Assembly: GCA_965656085.1 (NCBI GenBank)
Contig: CBFHJA010000020.1
Coordinates: forward strand, 1-64,000
Direction of reading: 5' to 3'
Length of the DNA: 64,000 bases
From: Aliishimia sp965656085
GTDB taxonomy: Bacteria > Pseudomonadota > Alphaproteobacteria > Rhodobacterales > Rhodobacteraceae
How positions within the stretch are numbered: the first letter of the stretch is position 1; every line of letters starts with the position of its first letter. Under the pieces are notes generated by a model, which saw only the letters and a program-made list of their open reading frames with translations, had not been told where the DNA came from and made no database searches. The translations under genes were made by a program, and so were the position numbers. Positions 7,713 through 17,332 of the stretch are shown one piece after another.

Positions 7713-10700
7713 CTAGCCGGGCCCAATACCGGCTTCGGTGCGCAGGCGGTGCAGGCGCTGCAATTCGGCCTCCAGACCTTCTTGGGAAAACAGCCGTTCG
7801 GCGCGGTCGAAACTGTCCCGCGCCGCCTCCGCCCGGCCCTCGGCGGCGGCAAGGACGGCCAAGGCGGCCTGCGCGCGGGCCACGAAGAAACCGTCCTCAT
7901 GCCCCAGCTGGTCCAAAAGGCGCTGCAAGAGCGCCTTGGCGCGCCGTCGGCCCGTGAGGCGCAGAGTGATCGCCATGGCCATGTCCTTGAGCCCCATTTT
8001 GGGGGGCGGGCCGTTGCCTTTCTCAAGGCCGGTCACCAGCAACAGGAATTCGGCCCGGTGCAGGAGCAGAAAATGGCGCAAGACAACCTGGCTCGTGGGC
8101 CTGATCCAGTCATCGCTGGCCTTCAGCTGCCGCCAGCCGCGCCAGATCTGGCCGTCTGCGCAGAGCGCATAGCCCAACTGGGTGGCTGCACTGTTGCGGG
8201 TGGTGTATTCGCCGCGCTTGTCGGAGCTTTTCAAGATCTTCTCAATCGCGTCTGGCGGTGTCGGCCGGCCGAGGATCACTTGCGCCGACAGTTTCAGCAG
8301 CATGAACACCTCCCAAATCGAGGAGCCGGGATCCGCCTTGTGCAACCCGGCATCGGCCAGCGCCAGCCCGGCCGCGACATCATTGGTGACGATCTGTTGC
8401 AGCGCTGTGTTCCAGTCGGCGAGCAGCCTGACATGGTGGTGATTGTGCCGCTCGCCAAAGGCCCGTGTTTCGGCGCTCAGGGCAATCGCCCGTCCCATCC
8501 GGCCTTGCGTGCGGTAGGCGGACATCATGTGGAACATCCGGTTGGCATAAAGCGTGCCATCGCTCAACGCCTCGGTATAGCTGCGGGTGTCTTCGAACAG
8601 CGCTTCGATGTCGGCCAGAGATCCGCGCCCGCTGTCGCTCAGCACGCGCATCAGCGCCACCTTGGCATAGGCGATACCGGCGTCGCTGCCGAGGCGGGTT
8701 GCCATCTCCAGCGCTTCTGTGAGCAGCGCGTGGCTGCGCTCGTAATTGCCCATGTGGCAATAGGCTTTGGCGGTGAGCGCGAGCAGCAACGCCAGCGTCG
8801 GCGAGCCGTCCGGGGTGCGCAACCGCGGCAGCCAGGCTTCGGAGACAGCGATCGCTGCACGGAACTGGTCCATCACATCGAGGCAGCGCAGATGCAGCGA
8901 CACCGCGTCTTCCAGCGTTTCGGTGGAAAACGCGGTCTCATCCGCCTCGATCAGAGCAAAGGCCCGGTCCATCAGGGCCCGGCAACTGTCCAGCGCATAG
9001 AGCCTGTAGGCTGTGGCCGCCGCCATGCGCAGGTACTTGACCGCGCTCCGCGCGTCGCCGCCCGCCTCGAAATGATCCGCCAATGCGTCGGCCATTCGCG
9101 GCGCGTCGTCCCCGGCGCAGGTCTCCAAAGCGCGGGCCACATCCAGATGGCGTTCCGGGCGCACGGTGGGCGGAATGGTGGCGTAGATCGCTTCGCGCAA
9201 CAGGATATGGCGGAACCGGGCCGAGCCTGAGGGATCGGTGGGGTCCGGCTCCACGATGCCCTCGGCCGCCTGCATCAAAGCGTCCGTGTCGCCGAACGCC
9301 CCCTCCGCCGCCCCCTCAGCTGATGCATACAAGGCGTCGAACCGGAACGCGCGGCCCTGCACCGAGGCCATCCGCAACAGAGACTTGCAGCGCTCATCGA
9401 TTCGGTCGAAGCGGGCCAGCGCGATATTCTGGATCGTGCCGATGCGGGCGGCCTCCACATGTGCGCCCTGCGCGGCGACATTGTGCAGGATCTCGGTGGC
9501 GAAGAAGGGATTGCCCTCGGAGCTGCGGGCGACCTCCGCGACCAGCGTGTCATCTGCCGTGCTGCCCAAGACGCGCGATGCGATGGCGGCAATCTCCGGC
9601 GCTTGCATCGGGCCGGTGTCGATCCGCAGCACTGGCGTGTCGGGCAGTCGGTTCAGCCAGTCCACCGGCCGCGTCGTCCCCAGCAGCCGCATGCCCGGGG
9701 CGTCTGCGGCGACAAGGGCGCTCAGCACGTCGAAGCTGAGCGGGTCGATCCAGTGCAGGTCCTCGAAGCAGAGCAGGCAGTCGGGTCGGCACCCCAGTTC
9801 GGTCAGGGCGGCGATGAGTGCGCGCCGCAGCGCAAAGCCGTCCGAGGCGTCCGCCTTCGCATCCGGCGCCGCCTGACCGGTGGCCAGTTTGACGACGAGC
9901 GCCGCCTGCTCGGCCTTGTCGGGCAGGATCGGTTTCAGCCCTTCGGCAAGGGCGTCCGGGTCGCCGTCGGGTCGCCATCCGGCAAAGCTGCGCAGGCTGT
10001 CAATGATCGGGGCCAGCGGGCGCGCTGTCGTGGTGGGATGACAGGCGCCGAGAATCATCCGCCGGTCGCTGCGCTCGGCGAACTCACCCATCAACCGGGA
10101 TTTGCCGATCCCGGCCTCTCCCACGATCAGGCTGACCGGTCGTGCGTCGCCCGCGTCGTCTTGCCAGCCGATCAGCTGCGCGATTTCGCTCTGGCGACCG
10201 ACGAACTCCGCCTGAACCCGGGAGGCATCGGCGGGCGTGTCGTCCGCCGTCAGGATCGCACGCAGGGCAAAGGTTTCGACAGGCTCGGAAAAGCCCTTCA
10301 GCTCTGCCGGGCCCATCGGATCGAGCTGCACCCAGCCTTCGGTTTCCAGCCGCACGCTCTGGGCGCACACCACCCCGTTCGGCGCGGCGAGGGTTTGCAG
10401 GCGCGCGGCAAGGTTGACGGTGGGACCGGCGGCGCGCAGCTTGCCTTGCGCCTCGGACCCCGTCAGCAGGACCTCTCCTGCCGCCAGCCCGACGCGCAGT
10501 TTCGGTGCGAGGCCGAACTCGGCGGTGAAGGCCGGTGCCTCGGCCTCGACGGCCCGGCAGATGTCCAGCCCGGCACGCGAGGCCGCCAGAGCGGCACGGT
10601 CGATGGAGACCGGGGCACCGAACAGCGCGAAAAAGCCGTCGCCCAACTCTTCCACCATCACCCCGCCATGGTCCTCCACAACGCCGCGCGCCATGCCGAG

Positions 10701-10862
10701 GAGTTTGTCCAGAAACAGAAAACTTGCCTCCGGGCCGAGCCGGTCGCTCATCTTGGTGCTGTCGACCATGTCCACCACCATTGCGGTGGCCAGTCGCATT
10801 TCGCTTTGTCCGCGCAGGGCGCCGGGTGTCGGGGGGCGGCGCGGGTGAAATGTATCGGTCAC
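7713..10862 (-). CDS. Class III adenylate/guanylate cyclase with AAA ATPase and TPR-like region
   Basis: A 1,049-residue regulatory ATPase. An N-terminal class III cyclase domain (about 22-200) retains both metal-binding Asp residues, D31 in VVDMVDST and D75 in EELGDGFF. An ATPase domain follows (about 218-480) with Walker A GEAGIGKS at 248-255 and Walker B LLCFED at 363-368. The remaining 550 residues are alpha-helical and TPR-like. This cyclase-AAA-TPR design is common in alphaproteobacteria and rhizobia and is thought to make a cyclic nucleotide in response to a signal sensed by the TPR part; the signal is unknown. It is the third gene of a minus-strand unit, 12 bp after the GMC-hydrolase fusion. 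Confidence 0.88.
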   Translation of the reverse strand: MTDTFHPRRPPTPGALRGQSEMRLATAMVVDMVDSTKMSDRLGPEASFLFLDKLLGMARGVVEDHGGVMVEELGDGFFALFGAPVSIDRAALAASRAGLDICRAVEAEAPAFTAEFGLAPKLRVGLAAGEVLLTGSEAQGKLRAAGPTVNLAARLQTLAAPNGVVCAQSVRLETEGWVQLDPMGPAELKGFSEPVETFALRAILTADDTPADASRVQAEFVGRQSEIAQLIGWQDDAGDARPVSLIVGEAGIGKSRLMGEFAERSDRRMILGACHPTTTARPLAPIIDSLRSFAGWRPDGDPDALAEGLKPILPDKAEQAALVVKLATGQAAPDAKADASDGFALRRALIAALTELGCRPDCLLCFEDLHWIDPLSFDVLSALVAADAPGMRLLGTTRPVDWLNRLPDTPVLRIDTGPMQAPEIAAIASRVLGSTADDTLVAEVARSSEGNPFFATEILHNVAAQGAHVEAARIGTIQNIALARFDRIDERCKSLLRMASVQGRAFRFDALYASAEGAAEGAFGDTDALMQAAEGIVEPDPTDPSGSARFRHILLREAIYATIPPTVRPERHLDVARALETCAGDDAPRMADALADHFEAGGDARSAVKYLRMAAATAYRLYALDSCRALMDRAFALIEADETAFSTETLEDAVSLHLRCLDVMDQFRAAIAVSEAWLPRLRTPDGSPTLALLLALTAKAYCHMGNYERSHALLTEALEMATRLGSDAGIAYAKVALMRVLSDSGRGSLADIEALFEDTRSYTEALSDGTLYANRMFHMMSAYRTQGRMGRAIALSAETRAFGERHNHHHVRLLADWNTALQQIVTNDVAAGLALADAGLHKADPGSSIWEVFMLLKLSAQVILGRPTPPDAIEKILKSSDKRGEYTTRNSAATQLGYALCADGQIWRGWRQLKASDDWIRPTSQVVLRHFLLLHRAEFLLLVTGLEKGNGPPPKMGLKDMAMAITLRLTGRRRAKALLQRLLDQLGHEDGFFVARAQAALAVLAAAEGRAEAARDSFDRAERLFSQEGLEAELQRLHRLRTEAGIGPG

Positions 10863-10874
10863 AAGCCGCCTCTC

Positions 10875-13800
10875 TCAGGTCTTTCGGCCTTGCCCGTAAG
10901 GTGCGAGCACGTTCATGATTCCGTCAAACACGTCCCGATTGGAATTCTTGCCGATGAAACAGTCGTTATGGGCATAGCCCTTGACCAGCGTGCGGGTGAA
11001 CTGATGGGCCATGTCGGGCAGGCTGCGTTTCAGCCATTGGATGGTCCGGAAACCGCTCTCGGGCTGGAGGATCTGGTTGACCGAGCCCGAGATCACGTGA
11101 AACGGCACATTCAGGCGCTTCACATAGGGCAGATAAATCTCCTCGCCGCTGGCCGAGACCGCGTGGCCGCGTTCCATGATCAGGCCCAGTTGCACAAACG
11201 GTTTGGTCGCGATCTCTCCAAACATCTCGCGCATGGCGTCGTGGGTGTGTTCGTTCAGGTTTGCATGTGCGATGACCGGACCGTAGAGCCCGTAGATGCG
11301 GTGGCACGTCGGGCTATAGCACAGATGGTCGATGCCAAAGGGTGCGGACCAGTCCACGGTGTTGTGAATCTCGTCGATCAGCTTTTCCTGACCGCCCGGG
11401 CCGGGCGCCGGGGAGACCGGGTTGATCGAGGGAATGCCATGTTCCAGCACATCCTTGATCTCGTCCCAATCCGGCGTGTCGCCGATCTCCGAATGCAGCA
11501 AATCCACCAGCACCGCCGGGAAGCCGCTGGTGAAGTCGCGCGCCAGACCGAATTCGGACTTGGCCACGTTGAATGCGTTCGGCGAGGGGTGGACGGTGAA
11601 TTGCATGATCACCATCTGCCGCACGTTCTCGGTCTTCACATGCCCGCCCAGCACCGCCATTTGTGCCGTCAGCGCGCCGACGCAATGGCCGAGGATCTGA
11701 ACGGTTGGCGTGCCGGTATGGGTAACCTTGCTGTTCTTGAGCACGTAATCCACCGCCATCGGCCAGTCCTCTGCGGCCACATCGTCCAAGGTGTAGCCGG
11801 TGTTGACCGGCGTCACCCGGGGGCTGAGGCGGCTGTCAAAGAGCCAGACGTCATAGTTTTCGGCCAACAGCCGCTCCACCAGTGACGTGTCGATGGTCTG
11901 CAGCGCAAAGCTGAGCGCGGTTGTCGACATCCCCGGAGCCAGAACGATCGGCCCTTTGGCCGGCTTGGAGGCGTCGGGCGGGGCAAAGTGGTAGAGCCGT
12001 ACCTGCGGGGCCTGCTTGTCGGGCAGCGAGACGTTTTCGCACAGCGAGCCCAGAATACTGTCCTTGTCCGGCTCCGGCAGCGCCTTGAACGTGCCGTCGC
12101 TTTGCGACGGGAAATCCTCCATATAGGCCGGAAATCCGCCATAGGCGCGGAAAATGAGCGTGCCGAAAATGCCCGCGATCCCGGCGGCAAAGAACATCTC
12201 CAACGCGCCGCCCAACCGCACCGGCCAGCTATCATCCGCCTCGCGGTCCGGCGCCGTGGCCAGCAGCAGCAAGAATGCTTGTGTCAGCAGCGGGCCCTTG
12301 GTGATGGCGTCGTGGAACGTGCCTGCCTTTGCAGCGTCGATCGCCGCTGTCTTCAGCGCATCCACCGTCAACGGTGGATAATAGCCCCCGCTGATCGTGG
12401 AGACCTGCTTGGCAAGGTCCTGCAAGTCCAGCCGGATGATCCCTTGCATCGGACCGCTGCCGCCGGAGGTCTGCGCGGGCGTCAGGTCGACGAAGAGCGT
12501 GGTGACGTCGGTCCACCAGAACGACCCGGTCCGCCGCCGCAGGGTCTTGATGCCCTCCATGTGCCACACTGCCGCCCCGCCGGAGCCATCCAGCAGATCG
12601 CAGCGATAGGTCATCAGCCATGTTTCCACCCGATGCGGGTCGGGCAACAGCAGGTCGAACGTGCCGTTGGCGACCGTATAGTCCGTCTTTTTGCCATCCG
12701 CGTCCGTGACCGACACCGTGCCGCTCAGCGCGGCCCCTTTGATCTGCGCCTTGATCTTGCCGTTCGGATATTTCGGGTCTTTCGGATCACGGCCCAGCGT
12801 GTGCGCAGCCTTGATCGAGAACCGCGCCTCCATCGCCTGCCCTGTGGCTTTGCCGGTGGCTTCGGCAATGTCATAGGGGTCCGAGACGTCATATCCCTGA
12901 TCGTCCCAAGCCGGTGCGACATGGCCTTGCATGGCCTCGTCAAAGCCAAAGCCGGGCGAGATATCGCCCACCGCTGTAAAGAGGGCGTCTAGGAACGGGA
13001 GCAGTTCTTCTGTCTCATTGTTGCTGATGGCGTCGGTCAGCGAGGACAGGTCGGCCGCCAACGCGTCGAACGCCGGGCCGATGTCGTTCTGCAGGTCGGC
13101 GTCTGCGAGCAGATCCGCGACAAATACCGAGACATCCACATCCGGCAAGATCTCAGCCGCGAGTTTGGTTATCGCTGCCCCGACGGCTAGACGCTGGAGC
13201 GTGGTGTGCTTCGTTTTATGATCGGCAGCTTTGGCGACAACGGCGATTGCAAGCCACGTTTCCAAAAGATCTTTGTGAATGGTGTCCCAATCAATAGCGA
13301 GCCCTGCGCGCGCAGGCGCGGCCTGCGGCAGCGCTGCGGGGGCGGGCTGGGGCGGCGCCTTGGGGGCAGCAGACGTGGCAGGCTTGGCAGGCGCCGCCAC
13401 CGCGGCGGGCTTGAGCAATTGGTCCATGGCCCTTTCGGTAATCGCCGAGATCGTCAGCAACGGGTTCACGCCCAGACAGCGCGGAACGACCGATCCGTCA
13501 CACACGAACAGAGTGTCATACACGCTGTTCTTGCCATCGCCCTTGTAGACCCGGCACTCGGCATCCGTGACACCATCCGTGTCGTTATCCGCCATCGGGC
13601 ATCCGCCGAGCGGGTGGACCGAGACCAGATTGCGGCCAAACCCCTCCTGCCAGATCGGATTGGGCACGAAGTTGGCCCAGATCGCCTCTGACGCCTGACG
13701 CAGCAGGTCATTGTCGCGCGTATAGACAGGGGCGGCCCCCGCCCCGGGCCAATGCACGGATACGTGTTCCGTCGTGTCACTATAGGCCAGCGTGCCGCCG

Positions 13801-15185
13801 GTCTGGTCATGGGACATCACCAGATAGGACTGCATCTGTGTCATCGCCCCCGAATAGCTCAGCGCGGCCGTATCGATCCCCGATTGCAGCCCGGTGCCCA
13901 AGGTTTTCAGCGCGCCCAGCCGTGTCTGCATGTCGGGATAGGCCGAGACATCGGCGCAGAGCACATCTTCGAGAAACAAGAGCGGCGGGTAGATCGTGGC
14001 AAAGGGGCCGGGCGCGGTGCCGTCTTCGATCAGCATGCCATGTTCCAGCACCTGCTCGTCGCCCATATCCACGCGGACGACACCCGTGATGCAGGGGCCG
14101 GGCCTGTAGGCCGGTCCCTCATCCGGGTGGTGCGTGCCCGCGCCGATGCTGTAAAGCGCCTTGGGGGCATCGGGGTTTCCGCTGCTGCCGGGCAAGTTGG
14201 CACCCATCCCGAAGGCCAGTGCATCGCCATTTGTCGAGAACCGCGTCCCGAGCGCCTTCGAGAGCGTGAGGTCCTGCGACGCGGCGGCGGAGCGATACAG
14301 GATCTCGGTGCTGCCAAGCGCGCCGGCGGCCAGAATGACCATATCGGCGGTGAGGTCCTGTGTTTCTTGCCCTTCCATTGGTTTGGTGCGGTCCAGCACA
14401 TTGGCTGTCCACCCCGTCCCCTTCGGAGCGATGGTGTGCAGTTCCGCCTCCGTCACGATCGTCGCGCCATGGCTCTGGGCATGGGGCAGGTAGTTCATCA
14501 GCAGCGTGTTCTTGGCCGAATAGTTGCACCCCGAGCAGCAATCGCCGCACAGGTTGCAGGCCTTTTGCTGAAAGCCAAACGCGTTCGGCCCGTCCGCAAA
14601 GGTCACGTTGATCTCCGCGCGCTGAAAATCCTGCTCCATGGCCTTGGCGCTTTGTTCCAGAGCGGTCAGCTTGTTCAACTGGATGTGGTCCGGCAGGGTG
14701 GTGGCGCCCAGATTGGTTTTGACCTGTTTGAAATACGGGGTCAGCGCATTGGTGCGCGGGCCATCCTCGGAATCGCAGGGCTGATAGGCTGCGGGCCAGC
14801 CGGTGTCGAACACCCGCATGTCCGGTTCGATCGACACGCCGGCATTGACCAGCGAGCCACCGCCCAGCCCGTTGCCGAGGATCACATGCACCTCGGAATT
14901 GACGCGCAGCTGCATCATGCCGTTGGCGTCCGCGTCGAGCGCCCCATCGCGCTCGGTGAATACCGTGAACTGCGCGCGGGCGCTGGTCAGATCGGTGGGA
15001 TATTCGCTCGGAATGATCTCCTTGCCGCGTTCCAGCACGCAGACGGACTTGCCCGCCGCAGCCAGACGCGACGCCGCGATGGAGCCGCCATAGCCCGAGC
15101 CCACGATGATCACATCGAAATGCCGGGCCGTGAGGTCGTCCAGATGGATCGACAGCGGAAAGTCCAGCGGGGTTCCATCAGCCAT
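10875..15185 (-). CDS. GMC oxidoreductase / alpha-beta hydrolase fusion protein
   Basis: A 1,436-residue fusion. Residues 1-600 are a GMC flavoprotein of the cholesterol-oxidase-like branch: FAD motif VGSGYGG near 30, a Cys-rich CNLCGDCCSGCNYSAKNTL near 213, and HPLGG near 525 with a later NPLLTISA. A Pro/Ala-rich linker (about 605-640) follows, then a helical and beta-sandwich middle part. The C-terminal part (about 1060-1436) is an alpha/beta hydrolase with LGHCVGALTAQMA near 1165, where the nucleophile elbow carries Cys instead of Ser. Such fusions are known in actinobacteria and proteobacteria and are suspected to act on sterol-like or polyester-like lipids; the substrate here is unknown. 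ATG 15183-15185 overlaps the upstream stop as TGATG; a GTG one codon earlier is an alternative. Confidence 0.83.
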   Translation of the reverse strand: MADGTPLDFPLSIHLDDLTARHFDVIIVGSGYGGSIAASRLAAAGKSVCVLERGKEIIPSEYPTDLTSARAQFTVFTERDGALDADANGMMQLRVNSEVHVILGNGLGGGSLVNAGVSIEPDMRVFDTGWPAAYQPCDSEDGPRTNALTPYFKQVKTNLGATTLPDHIQLNKLTALEQSAKAMEQDFQRAEINVTFADGPNAFGFQQKACNLCGDCCSGCNYSAKNTLLMNYLPHAQSHGATIVTEAELHTIAPKGTGWTANVLDRTKPMEGQETQDLTADMVILAAGALGSTEILYRSAAASQDLTLSKALGTRFSTNGDALAFGMGANLPGSSGNPDAPKALYSIGAGTHHPDEGPAYRPGPCITGVVRVDMGDEQVLEHGMLIEDGTAPGPFATIYPPLLFLEDVLCADVSAYPDMQTRLGALKTLGTGLQSGIDTAALSYSGAMTQMQSYLVMSHDQTGGTLAYSDTTEHVSVHWPGAGAAPVYTRDNDLLRQASEAIWANFVPNPIWQEGFGRNLVSVHPLGGCPMADNDTDGVTDAECRVYKGDGKNSVYDTLFVCDGSVVPRCLGVNPLLTISAITERAMDQLLKPAAVAAPAKPATSAAPKAPPQPAPAALPQAAPARAGLAIDWDTIHKDLLETWLAIAVVAKAADHKTKHTTLQRLAVGAAITKLAAEILPDVDVSVFVADLLADADLQNDIGPAFDALAADLSSLTDAISNNETEELLPFLDALFTAVGDISPGFGFDEAMQGHVAPAWDDQGYDVSDPYDIAEATGKATGQAMEARFSIKAAHTLGRDPKDPKYPNGKIKAQIKGAALSGTVSVTDADGKKTDYTVANGTFDLLLPDPHRVETWLMTYRCDLLDGSGGAAVWHMEGIKTLRRRTGSFWWTDVTTLFVDLTPAQTSGGSGPMQGIIRLDLQDLAKQVSTISGGYYPPLTVDALKTAAIDAAKAGTFHDAITKGPLLTQAFLLLLATAPDREADDSWPVRLGGALEMFFAAGIAGIFGTLIFRAYGGFPAYMEDFPSQSDGTFKALPEPDKDSILGSLCENVSLPDKQAPQVRLYHFAPPDASKPAKGPIVLAPGMSTTALSFALQTIDTSLVERLLAENYDVWLFDSRLSPRVTPVNTGYTLDDVAAEDWPMAVDYVLKNSKVTHTGTPTVQILGHCVGALTAQMAVLGGHVKTENVRQMVIMQFTVHPSPNAFNVAKSEFGLARDFTSGFPAVLVDLLHSEIGDTPDWDEIKDVLEHGIPSINPVSPAPGPGGQEKLIDEIHNTVDWSAPFGIDHLCYSPTCHRIYGLYGPVIAHANLNEHTHDAMREMFGEIATKPFVQLGLIMERGHAVSASGEEIYLPYVKRLNVPFHVISGSVNQILQPESGFRTIQWLKRSLPDMAHQFTRTLVKGYAHNDCFIGKNSNRDVFDGIMNVLAPYGQGRKT

Positions 15186-16657
15186 CACCCGGTACTCCTG
15201 TGCTGGGCGTGGGCGGGCGTCGGCAAATCGCCCACGAATTCCAGAGTGAAGCTCTGTTTGACCCGATAGGCGCGGGCGGCTTCGTTGGAGAAATCCTGCC
15301 AGAGTTGTGCAAGGGCGGGCTGGGCGATTGCCGCCTCCAGCGCCTGGGCCAGCGGGTTGGCCGATGTCGTCCCGTCCGCCGTCGCCACCCGGACCGGCGG
15401 CGGCGCGGTCGGCGTGGTCTCCTGATCGGTCTGTGGCACGTTTGCCAGCCGGAGCGAGGCGGTGTTGAGCGCGTCGTCCACGAACACCGCCGCCGGACCC
15501 AATCGCGTGCCGAACATGGGCGTGTCCAGATCCCAGCCGCCGGTGTTGTAGACCGCCGCCGGGCGGTCCAGCCCGGGCACCGCGACCCGGCTTTCGAACG
15601 GCTTGTGGGTGTGGCCGAAGATGAAGGTCAGGTCTTCGAGTTTGCCGGACACCTTTTCATCCGCGATCTGGCCCATCACGGTGTGGGCTATGTAGTCCCG
15701 CAACCCGGTCCGGCCATCCTCGCCCAGTACCTCCTGATAGCTGAACCGCTCCATCTGGCCGTAATTGCCCAGCGTCGCATCCACCACGGTCTTGGCGGCG
15801 GCCTCGGTCCACCGGCGCGACATGGCCGTGTGCGGCAGCGGCAGGGCGGCGGTCATCTGCTTGAGCAGGATCCCGGCCAGCTTGTGATCCAGCCGAATGT
15901 TGGCGCTGCTGGTCAAGAGCAGGTGATAGCTTCGGGTGATCTCGGCCCCGAGCTGTCCGTTGTCGCCATCCACCGACCACACGAAGTCGATCCAGCTGGC
16001 ATTCAGCCCCTCCAATGTCTCGGCATCCCAGCTGATGTCCTGCGTGTCCTCCAGCGCCATCAGCAGGCGGGACATCGTCCGGTACATGCTTTCGATGAAA
16101 TGGCCGTGATGCAGCACCACGATGCGTTTCTTGTCGGAGGAGACCAGCCCCATATTCGGGTAATAGGTGGTCGACCCCTCGAACCCGGCCCCTTGCAGCA
16201 ATTGGTCGATCTGCATGCTGCGCGGCTGGCTGGCGGGCGGGTCGAACGCGCGTGTGGTGTGCCCAAAGCTCTCCGCACCCGAGGCGCTGACCATATGGGC
16301 AAAGCGCGACGCGGTCCAAAGCTCGTGATCGTGATTGCCGGGCAAGAAGACAAAGGGCCCGAAATGGTCTGGGCCCTGTTCGGTCTTCAGAGCGTCCAGA
16401 AGCTGGTTGAACGCGGCGATGGCGGCCCGCGGCGTGCCCAGCGACATATCGAAGATATCGCCGAGCAGCACGACCGTGGGCTTCTGCGCAGCACCGGGGT
16501 TCAGCGCCTCTGCGGTCGCCACGAAGGCCTTCGCAAAAGCGTTGCGCAGCGGATCGGCGGTCTGTGCGCCCTGTCCGATGTCAGGCGTGTCCGTCAAAAT
16601 GGATGTGGACGCGCCCAGATGCAGATCGGATAGGCAGATATGCGTCAGTTGGGTCAT
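15185..16657 (-). CDS. Calcineurin-type metallophosphoesterase
   Basis: A 490-residue phosphoesterase carrying the full metal-site motif set: D-x-H (CLSDLHLG, residues about 8-15), GD (LLGDIFD), GNHDHE, an H in VLHHGHF, and FGHTHKP late in the protein. These make a dinuclear metal centre; the substrate is not predictable. A Pro/Thr-rich linker precedes a C-terminal tail of about 60 residues. I chose the ATG at 16655-16657 because GGGGGG lies 6 bp upstream and DLHLG then has its usual N-terminal position; the frame is open 21 bp further. Its stop overlaps the start of the GMC fusion, so the two products are made together. Confidence 0.85.
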   Translation of the reverse strand: MTQLTHICLSDLHLGASTSILTDTPDIGQGAQTADPLRNAFAKAFVATAEALNPGAAQKPTVVLLGDIFDMSLGTPRAAIAAFNQLLDALKTEQGPDHFGPFVFLPGNHDHELWTASRFAHMVSASGAESFGHTTRAFDPPASQPRSMQIDQLLQGAGFEGSTTYYPNMGLVSSDKKRIVVLHHGHFIESMYRTMSRLLMALEDTQDISWDAETLEGLNASWIDFVWSVDGDNGQLGAEITRSYHLLLTSSANIRLDHKLAGILLKQMTAALPLPHTAMSRRWTEAAAKTVVDATLGNYGQMERFSYQEVLGEDGRTGLRDYIAHTVMGQIADEKVSGKLEDLTFIFGHTHKPFESRVAVPGLDRPAAVYNTGGWDLDTPMFGTRLGPAAVFVDDALNTASLRLANVPQTDQETTPTAPPPVRVATADGTTSANPLAQALEAAIAQPALAQLWQDFSNEAARAYRVKQSFTLEFVGDLPTPAHAQHRSTG

Positions 16658-16819
16658 GCCAACCCCCCAATAAAGCAAGGACGTGACACGAGCCCCCCAC
16701 CGAGCAGCCTATGCAATGACCTTACGGAATGCCAGTTATAATTGTAGCTTCATGTCCAGCCGCCGGGCCGCGGTGCGCATCCATGCGGCCCTGCGCCCGC
16801 CCGGAGCGGCACACCTGTT

Positions 16820-17332
16820 TCAAGAGCCGTGCGGCATCTGCAAATGAATATGCGCCAACAGCGCCTCGGCATGACCGCTGGCGACATGGATGCGAAACCT
16901 GTCTTCCGCCTCGATCCGGTAGAGAAAGACCCCCAGACCAAAGAGCAGCCGCGCGGCCGATTTCGACGGCACATCCAGACTGAGCTCGGCCCCGCGCTGC
17001 AGAACCCCGAAGGCGCGCGCGCCGCTGAGGTCGAACACCGCATAGGCATCGCTGGCATCGGACACCGCGCAGTTGGTCTCTTCGTGCCACCCGTCCGTCA
17101 TCTCCGGCCCGTCCACCACCAGAACCCGGTCACGGCGCAGGGCGATGGCATAGGGCGCGGCGGGGGCAAGTCCCGGCCAGCCCACGACGGGCCACTCGGT
17201 CTGCGCCAGAACGCCGGGGCCCGAGATCAGCGTTTGCCGCGTCAGGTCCACCTGCGTCAGCACGAGCCCGTTGGCCCTGACGGTGTCTGCCAAAACCGCA
17301 GGCGCGTCCCATTTCGCGCTGTCGTCACGCAT
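16820..17332 (-). CDS. soxG: Sarcosine oxidase subunit gamma
   Basis: A 170-residue subunit of heterotetrameric sarcosine oxidase, with the GcvT-like fold typical of SoxG (LSGARAFGVLQRGAELSLD, LLFGLGVFLYRIEAEDRFRIHVASG). It is the least conserved subunit and is assigned from this block and from position. Its ATG (17330-17332) lies inside the end of soxA, overlapping by 8 bp. It is the last gene of the operon; no T-tract terminator was seen in the 160 bp that separates it from the metallophosphoesterase start. Confidence 0.88.
   Translation of the reverse strand: MRDDSAKWDAPAVLADTVRANGLVLTQVDLTRQTLISGPGVLAQTEWPVVGWPGLAPAAPYAIALRRDRVLVVDGPEMTDGWHEETNCAVSDASDAYAVFDLSGARAFGVLQRGAELSLDVPSKSAARLLFGLGVFLYRIEAEDRFRIHVASGHAEALLAHIHLQMPHGS

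Noticed and set aside
9459..11885. 808-codon open frame on the plus strand
   Set aside because: It crosses the junction of two well-supported minus-strand genes (cyclase and GMC fusion) and has shadow composition.
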